DNA of 6,445 bases, taken from assembly GCA_009704705.1 (NCBI GenBank), contig WLDR01000078.1, forward strand, positions 1 to 6,445, written 5' to 3'. Within the stretch, counting starts at the first letter, position 1, and each line of letters opens with the position of its first letter. Positions 1 to 6,339 of the stretch are shown in pieces. The notes under the pieces are model-generated. The model was given only the letters and a program-made list of their open reading frames with translations. It made no database searches and was not told the DNA's origin. This DNA is from Actinomycetota bacterium. Its GTDB lineage: Bacteria; Actinomycetota; Actinomycetes; Actinomycetales; Microbacteriaceae. Position numbers and translations under genes: made by a program.

Positions 1-569
1 AGCACGATTACGACGAAAATCATGATCCAAATCGCCGACTGAACCCCGAAAATCTTGGTCTTGGCAATCGCACCGAACTCCGGGTGCTCGAAGAGAACGA
101 TCAGATTGCCGCCCGTGACGAGTGAGGCAACGCCAAGCGCAATGAATGACATTGCCAGTGTTGCAATCAGCGCGTTGATCTTCAGGATTGTGCTGACGAC
201 ACCGTTAATGAGACCCACGATTCCACCGACGACGAGTCCTGAGATGAGGCCCAGTGCCGGACCATTCGTGAGGGCAACAGTTCCCGACACGACGGCAGCA
301 AGGCCGAATGTTGCACCCACCGAGAGGTCGATGCCACCCGTGATCAACACGATGGTGCCGGCTGCGGCAATGATCAGAATCGACGACTGCTGATCAAGGA
401 TGTTCAGCAAGTTGATTGGCGTCAAGAATGACGGGCTTCCGACCGAGACGGCAATGAACACAACAAGGAACGGAAGAACGATGGCGAGGGACCGCCAGCG
501 GACATTCTTCAACAACCCAAACCTCACATCGGTCGGGTCATCTTTCACTGCGTTGAGAACCTTGTTCAT
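1..569 (-). CDS. ABC transporter permease, RbsC/XylH type (5' part only)
   Basis: This is the membrane subunit of the importer encoded by the two preceding genes. The reading frame starts at ATG 569 and stays open for 189 codons to the window edge, a bit over half of the 320-340 residues usual for the family. After a polar cytoplasmic N-terminus (about residues 1-27) there are hydrophobic segments near 28-44, 62-76, 84-100, 105-128 and 133-152, and a further one starts near 178. The hallmark TGGIDLSVG lies at residues 77-85 and the conserved INALIATLAM stretch at 131-140; both are typical of BPD_transp_2 permeases of ribose/xylose-type systems. The start is 11 nt after the ATPase stop and has an AAGGA Shine-Dalgarno that partly overlaps that stop codon, so coupled translation is likely. 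An ATG five bases upstream is in another frame and terminates at once. Only the substrate is uncertain. Confidence 0.93.
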   Translation of the reverse strand, partial: MNKVLNAVKDDPTDVRFGLLKNVRWRSLAIVLPFLVVFIAVSVGSPSFLTPINLLNILDQQSSILIIAAAGTIVLITGGIDLSVGATFGLAAVVSGTVALTNGPALGLISGLVVGGIVGLINGVVSTILKINALIATLAMSFIALGVASLVTGGNLIVLFEHPEFGAIAKTKIFGVQSAIWIMIFVVIV

Positions 570-580
570 TTCATGTTCCT

Positions 581-2125
581 TTACTTGCCACCGGCAGAGG
601 GGATGGTGGGAATGGCTTGGGTGAACGCGGCGCCAATGATGTTCGTCTCGGTCATGTCGTCTCCCGTGAACTGAGCCACAATTGATCCGGCACGAACGAC
701 GAGAACTCTGTGGCACAAACCAATGACCTCTTCTACGTCTGAAGAAATCACGAGTACACCGGTGCCCGCGTTTGCTTGCTCAACAATCAGGTCGTAAATG
801 GCTCGACGCGATCCCACGTCGACACCGCGCGTGGGCTCGTCGGCAATCATGATGCGGCGCGGGGCCTGCAAAGCACGTCCGAAGACAACCTTCTGCTGGT
901 TTCCACCCGACAGGGCTGACACGAGGCGAGTGTCGTTGCCGCGAACCGTTACTTGGTCAAGAATCGAAACGACACTGGCCTGTTCCTGCTTGCGGCGAAT
1001 CCACAACGCGCGCGCGAAACGGGAGAGATTCGACATCGTGACGTTCTCTCGAATGGAACGCTGAAGAAACAGTGCCTGGTCTTTTCGCGACTCGGGAATC
1101 ATGAAGATGCCGCGACCGAGGCTCGCGCGAACGCCTTGCGAAACCGCTTCACCATCAATCGTGACCGTGCCCGAGGTTCGCTTTGTCGACCCAAAGATTG
1201 CGTGTGCAATTTCGCTCCGGCCAGCACCGACGAGACCGGCAAGCCCAACGACTTCACCTGGTCGAATGTCGAGGGAGACGCGATTCACACCCGGTGCGAT
1301 CATTCCGCGGACCGACAAGACGGGAGGGAGGCTTTCGTTTGGCCCGGCAGGCTTCTTGGGGAACAGGGAGCTGAGCTCGCGCCCGAGCATGCCCGAAATC
1401 AGTGACTCCTCAGTCTCTTTTTTGGCGGGACTCGTTCGAATGAGTTCACCGTCACGCAGAATCGTGATGTCGTCAGCGAGTTCGAGCACCTCAGACAAGA
1501 AGTGCGAAATGAGAAGAACAGTGCGACCAGACGCAGCGAGCGAGCGAATGAGGTCATGGAGTCGCGTCACGTCTTTGCCTGACAGGGCAGCGGTCGGCTC
1601 ATCCATGATGATGAAGGATGAGCCACTGGCCAGAGCACGCAAAATCTCCACTTTTTGCTGGTCGGCTGTTCGCAGGTGTCCGGCGATGTCGTCGTGGTTG
1701 AGTTCGAAACCGACGTCGCGCGTCAGCTCGTTGAATGCGGCACGAAGAGCACGTTTGCTCGTGAAGCCTGCATTTGTGGGCTCGTTGCCCAAAAAGATGT
1801 TTTGCGCGACGGTCAAAGACGGTACGAGCGCGAGTTCCTGGGCAATCGTCACGATGCCGAGTTTGAGCGCGTCACGAGTGCGACGCAGTTGCGCGGCTTC
1901 GCCATCAACAATGACCTCGCCGCTGTCCGGTGTATAAATGCCCGAAATGATTTTGCTCAGTGTCGACTTGCCGGCACCGTTTTCGCCCACGAGAGCGTGA
2001 ACGGTTCCGCGTCGAATCTGGAGAGAGATGTCCTTCAGAACGGGGGTGCCGCCGAAGGCCTTTCCGACCCCCCGGAGTTCCACGTGGAACACCGGGAGGT
2101 CGGTCTGGGGCTGGTTAGCCTGCAT
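581..2125 (-). CDS. ABC transporter ATP-binding protein, two NBDs (RbsA/XylG/MglA type)
   Basis: This 514-residue protein is the cytoplasmic ATPase that energises import by the adjacent permease and binding protein; the length is normal for the family. NBD1 has Walker A GENGAGKST at 47-55, Q-loop Gln96, Walker B with D175-E176 and switch His208. Its signature is degenerate: LRTADQQ (151-157) replaces LSxxQQQ. NBD2 has the family-typical Walker-A-like GLVGAGRSE (298-305) without lysine, the PESRK motif (344-348), an intact LSGGNQQ signature (405-411), Walker B D429-E430, and Ser-Ser-Asp in place of the switch histidine. As in other sugar-type double ATPases, the two composite sites are therefore probably unequal. 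The start ATG lies 7 nt after the binding-protein stop. I see no good Shine-Dalgarno, and an in-frame TAA lies two codons upstream, so translation probably depends on coupling. Function class is secure; substrate is not. Confidence 0.95.
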   Translation of the reverse strand: MQANQPQTDLPVFHVELRGVGKAFGGTPVLKDISLQIRRGTVHALVGENGAGKSTLSKIISGIYTPDSGEVIVDGEAAQLRRTRDALKLGIVTIAQELALVPSLTVAQNIFLGNEPTNAGFTSKRALRAAFNELTRDVGFELNHDDIAGHLRTADQQKVEILRALASGSSFIIMDEPTAALSGKDVTRLHDLIRSLAASGRTVLLISHFLSEVLELADDITILRDGELIRTSPAKKETEESLISGMLGRELSSLFPKKPAGPNESLPPVLSVRGMIAPGVNRVSLDIRPGEVVGLAGLVGAGRSEIAHAIFGSTKRTSGTVTIDGEAVSQGVRASLGRGIFMIPESRKDQALFLQRSIRENVTMSNLSRFARALWIRRKQEQASVVSILDQVTVRGNDTRLVSALSGGNQQKVVFGRALQAPRRIMIADEPTRGVDVGSRRAIYDLIVEQANAGTGVLVISSDVEEVIGLCHRVLVVRAGSIVAQFTGDDMTETNIIGAAFTQAIPTIPSAGGK

Positions 2126-2132
2126 TACTTAG

Positions 2133-3137
2133 TTAGCCGATCCACTCACCGGTGAACTGGCTGGCCGTGTCCTTCGTGATGACGCCGTTGTTGGGCAAGC
2201 CCGCCAGCGGGTTCACTCCGGGGCTGACCGTGCCCGACTTGATGGCCTCGAGGAGAGCCTGCATTGCGAGCTTTCCGGTCGTGGCCGGAGCCTGTGCGAC
2301 ATCGGCGAACCACGCGCCGCTTGCGACACCGGTTACAGCCGTCGAGCTACCACCAAAGCCGACGAGGAGGATCTTGCCCGTGAGGCCAGCTCCATCAATC
2401 GCCTGCACGGCACCCTGGATGCTCTGGTCAGAACCAGCGATCAGGTTGATTCCTGGCTGAGCCTGCAGCATGTCCTGGACAGCCTTCAGAGCGAACGATG
2501 GGGTGAAGAAGCCTTCGCCCTCAGCGACGATCTTGACGGGCGAGCCCTTGACGGCAGCATCGAAAGCTTCCTTGGTAGCAACGTCAAGTGCCGAAGCCTT
2601 GATGTTGTACATGTAGCCAACGTTGCAGGGGTCGAGCTTCTGTGACTCACATGCGGCCACAACCTGCTCACCGAGCTTGGTTCCGAGTTCGGTGGGTACG
2701 AAGACCACGTTGCCCGAAAGACCCTCAACCTGCGACTCAAACGTCGTCAGGTCTGGGCCAAGGATCTGGTCCATGTTGACAACCTTGATTCCAGCTTCGA
2801 TGGCCTGCGACACGAGGTCAACGAGTCCGGTTCCGAAGATGGGCTGAGTGATGATGCCCTGGTACTTGCCCGACGTGATGACGTCTTGCAACTGCTGGTA
2901 CTGAGCGTTGGGGTCGTTGTTTGCGTCGAATACCGTGACCTCGGCGCCGGCCGCCTCTGCAACAGCCTTTGCGGCTGCGAGCATGGGCGAGTCATAGCTG
3001 TTGGTGACAGCGAACGACATGTACGCAATCTGCGGTGCATCGCCACCCGAGCTGTCGCTCGAGCAACCTGCGAGTCCGAGTGTGGCTACCGCTGTGACAG
3101 CCACCAAGGACAACGCTGTCCGTAGTTTCTTGTTCAT
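2133..3137 (-). CDS. Substrate-binding lipoprotein of CUT2-type ABC importer (Peripla_BP_4 fold)
   Basis: This 334-residue extracytoplasmic receptor delivers ligand to the permease. A signal peptide (MNKK, then a hydrophobic stretch) ends in lipobox L22-A-G-C25, so the mature protein should be lipid-anchored at Cys25, followed by a Ser/Gly linker. The rest has the type I periplasmic-binding fold: IAYMSFAVTNSYDSP in the first strand region (37-51), the NNDPNAQYQQLQD segment (73-85) and GSDQSIQGAVQAI (235-247), equivalent to the NDxxALGA motif of RbsB. Aligned by eye to RbsB, sugar-contacting Arg90 is Gln124, Arg141 is Thr188 and Asn190 is Asp222, while the Asp215 equivalent (Asp237) and a Gln near the end (Gln282) remain. 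This suggests a non-sugar ligand. Cys163 and Cys171 could form a disulfide. The start has a strong AGAGAGG Shine-Dalgarno at 3144-3150, 6 nt upstream. The gene follows the amidohydrolase by 77 nt and precedes the ATPase by 7 nt. Confidence 0.93.
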   Translation of the reverse strand: MNKKLRTALSLVAVTAVATLGLAGCSSDSSGGDAPQIAYMSFAVTNSYDSPMLAAAKAVAEAAGAEVTVFDANNDPNAQYQQLQDVITSGKYQGIITQPIFGTGLVDLVSQAIEAGIKVVNMDQILGPDLTTFESQVEGLSGNVVFVPTELGTKLGEQVVAACESQKLDPCNVGYMYNIKASALDVATKEAFDAAVKGSPVKIVAEGEGFFTPSFALKAVQDMLQAQPGINLIAGSDQSIQGAVQAIDGAGLTGKILLVGFGGSSTAVTGVASGAWFADVAQAPATTGKLAMQALLEAIKSGTVSPGVNPLAGLPNNGVITKDTASQFTGEWIG

Positions 3138-3159
3138 GTGTTACCTCTCTTGTTTGGTT

Positions 3160-3185
3160 TTTCTTCATCCGTGAAGTTGAAGAAA
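3160..3185 (-). other. Intercistronic stem-loop upstream of the binding-protein gene
   Basis: In the 77-nt gap between the amidohydrolase and binding-protein genes, two perfectly complementary 8-base arms (3160-3167 and 3178-3185, TTTCTTCA/TGAAGAAA) flank a 10-nt loop. In the minus-strand transcript the hairpin is followed by an A-rich run, not U, so it does not look like an intrinsic terminator. It sits 9 nt upstream of the strong ribosome binding site. It could act as a processing or 3'-end-protecting element that sets binding-protein mRNA level apart from the upstream enzymes, as is known for other binding-protein operons; that role is inference. The stem is AU-rich and may be only marginally stable. 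Confidence 0.35.
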
Positions 3186-3214
3186 GGGTGCGCAGTGCGC
3201 TGGGGGGTCCCGAC

Positions 3215-4636
3215 CTATCCGTAGGTGTAGGGGTTTGGAATCGGCTCATCTTCAGGGATGGCCGGGCTCATCCACTCGTTCCACTGCTCGGGTCCGAGCT
3301 GTCCGCGCACGTACTCGACCGAGTTGGCAACCTTGTCGCGAATCGGTGCGAGTGGCAAGCCGATGCGTTCGCCGTCGAACTTGACGACCTTTCCGTTGAC
3401 GACCACGGTGTGGACATCTGCGGTGCCGGCCTGGTAGACGACGTGAGCGTATGGGTTCAGAATCGGCGTCATTGCGGGCGACTCATCGTTCTTGAGCAGC
3501 ACGACATCCGCCTTCTTGCCCACGGTGATCGAGCCGATCTTGTCGCTCATGCCGAGCGAGTGAGCGCCACCCATGGTCGCCTGCCAGACGGCATCTTCTG
3601 CCGTCATGCGGTTGACCGTGACGGTCTCGCCCTTGGACTGTGCCTCAAGGTGGTCACGCGAACGGAACGCACTGAGCGTCGAACGCATTGCCGAGAAGAA
3701 GTCCGCACTCCACCACACGCTGGTGTCCATCGACAACGAGCTTGTGATTCCGTACTTCTTGATCTCCCACGACGAGGGGTAGCCCTGTCCGGCACTCTGC
3801 TCACTTTCGGTGGAGACCGAAACGGTTCCTCCGGTCGCGGCAATCTTCTGGTAGCTCTCTTTGCCGAGCGAAGAAGCGTGCACGTAGCAGACCTTGTCGG
3901 TCATCCAGCCGCCGTCGAACATCTGGCTGATGCTGGTGTCGGTCGTAGCGCCCCAAACTCCCGCGTGCGTGGTGACGCGGAGGTCGAGGTCGCGTGCTGC
4001 CTTGAAGGCCGCTTCCTCGGGGAAGCCTTCGGCGCCGGTGACGTCGAATGCGAGTTGCAGACCGAGCATGTCGCTCGTCTTGAAGTTGTCGACCCACTTG
4101 CGGAATTCAGGCGCATTTGCCCACTCCCACGGTGCTCCGAGGTAGTTTCCGTATGCGAGCACGAAGCGTCCAGGAATCTCCTTCAACGACTCAACTGCTG
4201 CATCGGCGTAATCCGGCGTACGCAATGCGTGCGACCAGTCGAGTGTTGTCGTGATGCCCTGATCCACCGACTCAAGTGCGCTGAGCAGGTTTCCGGCCTT
4301 GATGTCTTCGGGACGGAAGACGTGACCCCACGTGAGGTAGTAGAAGACGAAGTACTGAGTCAGTGCCCAGTCGCCGCCGTAGCCGCGAAGCGCCGTCTGC
4401 CACATGTGGCGGTGCGTGTCGATCATGCCGGGCATGACAATGCCGCCCTTGGCGTCGATCTCGACAGTTCCTTCCGGTACGTCGAGCTTGTGCCCAACTC
4501 CGGCGATTTCGTCATTGATGATCAACACATCGGCGTCATAAAGTACGCCTTGTTTGTCGACCGTGATGACGGTTCCATTGCGAAAGACGACGGGTCGACC
4601 TGCGGTGAAGTCGCTTGCCTTTGTCTTGGTTGACAT
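3215..4636 (-). CDS. Metal-dependent amidohydrolase (cytosine deaminase / ATZ-TRZ superfamily)
   Basis: This 473-residue cytoplasmic hydrolase has the composite beta-sandwich plus TIM-barrel layout of COG0402-type enzymes. The N-terminal sandwich (about 14-68) ends in IVMPGMIDTHRH, giving metal ligands His75 and His77. The other expected ligands are His224 (TTHAG), His253 (YVHASSL) and Asp304 (SLSMDTS), so the mononuclear metal site looks complete. The C-terminal MTAEDAVWQATMGGAHSLG (341-359), the KKADVVLL strand and the VVVNGKVV strand are typical. Characterised deaminases of this group carry Glu three residues after the third His (HxxE); here it is Val227, so ordinary cytosine or guanine deamination is doubtful. 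Glu277 and Glu279 in the strand-7 segment could play an acid/base role, which is a guess. No signal peptide is seen. The start has a very strong GAGGAGG Shine-Dalgarno at 4641-4647. The gene sits between the SDR-like gene (78 nt) and the importer, so the imported compound is the likely substrate. Confidence 0.92.
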   Translation of the reverse strand: MSTKTKASDFTAGRPVVFRNGTVITVDKQGVLYDADVLIINDEIAGVGHKLDVPEGTVEIDAKGGIVMPGMIDTHRHMWQTALRGYGGDWALTQYFVFYYLTWGHVFRPEDIKAGNLLSALESVDQGITTTLDWSHALRTPDYADAAVESLKEIPGRFVLAYGNYLGAPWEWANAPEFRKWVDNFKTSDMLGLQLAFDVTGAEGFPEEAAFKAARDLDLRVTTHAGVWGATTDTSISQMFDGGWMTDKVCYVHASSLGKESYQKIAATGGTVSVSTESEQSAGQGYPSSWEIKKYGITSSLSMDTSVWWSADFFSAMRSTLSAFRSRDHLEAQSKGETVTVNRMTAEDAVWQATMGGAHSLGMSDKIGSITVGKKADVVLLKNDESPAMTPILNPYAHVVYQAGTADVHTVVVNGKVVKFDGERIGLPLAPIRDKVANSVEYVRGQLGPEQWNEWMSPAIPEDEPIPNPYTYG

Positions 4637-4640
4637 TGTT

Positions 4641-4647
4641 CCTCCTC
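4641..4647 (-). promoter_or_regulatory. Strong Shine-Dalgarno of the amidohydrolase gene
   Basis: GAGGAGG, read on the minus strand, lies 4 nt upstream of ATG 4636. It is the closest match to the anti-Shine-Dalgarno sequence in the window. It fixes the start codon and suggests independent, efficient initiation for the enzyme despite the 78-nt gap after the SDR-like gene. Confidence 0.75.
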
Positions 4648-4654
4648 GTTGAGC

Positions 4655-4700
4655 AACTGCTGGTGTGTGTGGTGAAGCGATGGTGCAAGGTGGTGCGTGA
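4655..4700 (-). other. C-rich, G-poor intercistronic leader
   Basis: The minus-strand RNA in the SDR/amidohydrolase gap is strongly C-rich and G-poor, with repeated CACCA and CACACA units. I counted about 21 C and 5 G in 43 nt between roughly 4657 and 4699. Such a stretch should be unstructured. It may simply keep the downstream ribosome binding site open, or it may resemble a Rho-utilisation (rut) region that attenuates transcription when upstream translation stops. No promoter hexamers or terminator hairpin are apparent here. Confidence 0.25.
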
Positions 4701-4714
4701 TTAAAAAATGAGGG

Positions 4715-5419
4715 CTAGGTGAGTCGCCAGCCGCGGTCGACATAGATATTGGTTCCGGATGTGCCCTTGTTGTCGAGCAAGAACAGGGTCGCCCCGACGA
4801 CGTCTTCCATCGTCGCGAGCTCGCCACCGGGGGTTCGTGATTCGTAGCCGTCGAGCACGCCGGCAGGCTTGTCGCTCCAGAACGGGCTGTTGCCGATGAT
4901 GCCGGGGTGAATCGCGTTGACGCGCATCGGTGCAAGTTCTAGCGCCATGGTGCGCGTGAGCCCCTCGACACCGCCGTTGATCGACGAGACCGTGGTCGAT
5001 CCGGGGTAGGGGGCATCCTTCGCACGACCACCAAACAGGACAATCGCGGTGTCTCGGTTCTCTGGCAGTCGGCCGAGTAGCGTGTGCACGGTTTCGGTGT
5101 AGCCCACCAGCTTGAGCGTGACGAGCAGCTTCGCGCGATCGATGTTGTAGTCGCGCACCGTGTTCGCGTCACGAAGAATTCCGGCGAGCACGAGGCCGTT
5201 TACCTCACCGACGCTCATGAGCGACTCGGCGATGGATTCGGGCACCGAAAGGTCCACGCCGAGTCCTGATGCCTGGGCTCCCAGCGAAGCAGCAATTCCT
5301 TGCGAACGCTCCGTCTCGCGACCCGTGATGATGACCTTCTCGCCACGGGCGATGAGAGTTTTGGCGAGCTCAAGTCCGATGCCGGACGTTCCGCCAACAA
5401 TCAGCGTGGTTTTCGTCAT
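4715..5419 (-). CDS. SDR-fold protein lacking the classical Ser-Tyr-Lys active site
   Basis: This 234-residue protein is a short-chain dehydrogenase/reductase by fold. It has the nucleotide-binding GGTSGIG at 9-15, ITGR with Arg34 after strand 2 (suggesting NADP(H)), VDLS at 55-58 and a late IHPG at 170-173 followed by the usual substrate-loop region. The segment that normally reads YxxxK-A-x-V-E-G-L-T is V144-S-S-I-N148-G-G-V-E-G-L-T. Tyr is thus Val144 and Lys is Asn148, and the serine 13 residues before the Tyr position is Gly131. From memory, the Lin1944-like SDR subgroup combines an intact cofactor site with missing catalytic residues in the same way; this protein may belong there. It could be an NADP-binding accessory protein or use another mechanism. 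It overlaps the bicupin stop by 4 nt (ATGA), has GAGGG at 5426-5430 as its ribosome site, and is surely co-translated with the bicupin. Confidence 0.9.
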   Translation of the reverse strand: MTKTTLIVGGTSGIGLELAKTLIARGEKVIITGRETERSQGIAASLGAQASGLGVDLSVPESIAESLMSVGEVNGLVLAGILRDANTVRDYNIDRAKLLVTLKLVGYTETVHTLLGRLPENRDTAIVLFGGRAKDAPYPGSTTVSSINGGVEGLTRTMALELAPMRVNAIHPGIIGNSPFWSDKPAGVLDGYESRTPGGELATMEDVVGATLFLLDNKGTSGTNIYVDRGWRLT

Positions 5420-6312
5420 TTTTCGCCCTCGAGTTTCTCGCTCAGGTATTCCCAGTCACGAGAGAAGCGATACGCGTGACGATGAGGCATCTGCGGTGAT
5501 TGCGTTTCGAGCCAGCGAACGGGTGCCCCAACTGCCTGAAAAGCGTGGACGCAACCAACACCAGCCCAGGCCATGTCGCCCGGAACCATGCGAACGTATT
5601 CGCCGTCGAACCACGCATCCACTTCGCCATCCATGATGAGGTAGGCCTCTTCAAGCGGATGGTCGTGAGCGCCCGCCTTGCCGTCTGGCTCGTACTGCAC
5701 CATAAACATCGTTGACGCAACGGCACCGAGATCGGAGTCGACCATCATCTTGAGCGAAATTCCGCTGTAGACGAGCAGCGCGGTGCGCATGCTCGCTGAG
5801 ACGGCCAAGAGTTCTTGGGACTGGCGACCGGGGTTCATGTGACCCTCGGTGATGTTTCCGAACGAGCGCGTGCGCGGGTCGCGGGCATCCACCACGGTCG
5901 GTGTGCCGGCAGGCTGGTCGGCTACTCGATAGGTGTCATAACCATGAGCCTTGCGTGGCGGCGGCGAGAGGATGTCGGCCCACTCGGCAACCTCAGTGCC
6001 AACCGAGTGCCACGAGTGCGGTACGCCAATGGGAATCACTCCGTAGTCTCCTGCAACGAGGTGCACCGTTGCCTCTGGGGTAACGAGAGTGACCTCTCCC
6101 GAAATCAGGTTGAACTGCTCTTCAAACGAGTGAACATGGGTGGGGATTACTCCCCCGGGAGCAAGTCGTGACCGACCAAAGTCTGTGTGGGCAGCGCCAT
6201 CGTCGTAGCCGACCGCGCGCCAGCGCGAATACCCGGACGAATCGGGCGCGACGCCAGTTTCGACCTGGAACTCGGCCTCGGAGGCCTTCTTGATTACGTG
6301 ACGCTTGGTCAT
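5416..6312 (-). CDS. Bicupin protein, probable metalloenzyme or ligand sensor
   Basis: This 298-residue protein has two cupin domains. Numbering from ATG 6312, the first has H59-V-H61-S-F-E-E65 within GGVIPTHVHSFEEQF and a second motif GDYGVIPIGVPHSWH supplying His99. The second has H216-D-H218-P-L-E-E222 and a second motif ending in GCVHAF with His256. Both barrels therefore keep a full 3-His/1-Glu metal set. Bicupins include dioxygenases, decarboxylases, isomerases and (S)-ureidoglycine aminohydrolase; I cannot place this one in any of them. As first gene of the cluster, translationally linked to the SDR-like gene, it probably acts on the same metabolite as the amidohydrolase. No signal peptide is present. 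GTG 6318 in the same frame would add two residues; I prefer ATG 6312 because AGG lies 5 nt upstream of it, whereas the GTG has no convincing ribosome site. Confidence 0.9.
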   Translation of the reverse strand: MTKRHVIKKASEAEFQVETGVAPDSSGYSRWRAVGYDDGAAHTDFGRSRLAPGGVIPTHVHSFEEQFNLISGEVTLVTPEATVHLVAGDYGVIPIGVPHSWHSVGTEVAEWADILSPPPRKAHGYDTYRVADQPAGTPTVVDARDPRTRSFGNITEGHMNPGRQSQELLAVSASMRTALLVYSGISLKMMVDSDLGAVASTMFMVQYEPDGKAGAHDHPLEEAYLIMDGEVDAWFDGEYVRMVPGDMAWAGVGCVHAFQAVGAPVRWLETQSPQMPHRHAYRFSRDWEYLSEKLEGEK

Positions 6313-6315
6313 GGG

Positions 6316-6320
6316 CACCT
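6316..6320 (-). promoter_or_regulatory. Probable Shine-Dalgarno deciding the bicupin start
   Basis: AGGTG on the minus strand precedes ATG 6312, with 5 nt between AGG and the ATG. It also contains the alternative GTG start, so the two choices exclude each other. The match is modest, which leaves some uncertainty over the start. Confidence 0.45.
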
Positions 6321-6330
6321 GACTTAGGGC

Positions 6331-6339
6331 TGTGGATAA
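6331..6339 (-). promoter_or_regulatory. Perfect DnaA-box sequence
   Basis: TTATCCACA on the minus strand matches the strict DnaA-box consensus at all nine positions. It lies in the predicted 5' leader of the bicupin transcript and shares one base with the proximal palindrome. A lone box may be a chance match or a DnaA-responsive regulatory site. I saw no cluster of boxes here, so it is not an origin. Confidence 0.35.

Noticed and set aside
1101..1937. A 278-codon plus-strand open frame opposite the ABC ATPase gene.
   Set aside because: The sense frame has complete ATPase motifs. The antisense translation is rich in Arg, Ser and Pro with no domain signs, typical of a shadow frame in GC-rich DNA.
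3190..3200. GCGCA-G-TGCGC palindrome as a terminator hairpin after the amidohydrolase gene.
   Set aside because: The arms are too short, the loop is too small, and no U run follows on the minus strand, so it cannot be supported as an intrinsic terminator.
3188..4633. A 481-codon open reading frame on the plus strand, antisense to nearly the whole amidohydrolase gene.
   Set aside because: It is exactly in codon register with the sense gene. It stays open only because the sense gene avoids TTA, CTA and TCA codons, which are rare in GC-rich actinobacteria. The translation shows no recognisable domain, while the sense strand has clear amidohydrolase motifs and a strong ribosome site.
6316..6318. 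GTG at 6318 as the bicupin start.
   Set aside because: It is in frame and adds only Met-Pro, but has no clear ribosome binding site. ATG 6312 has AGG at a workable distance. The choice changes the protein by two residues only.
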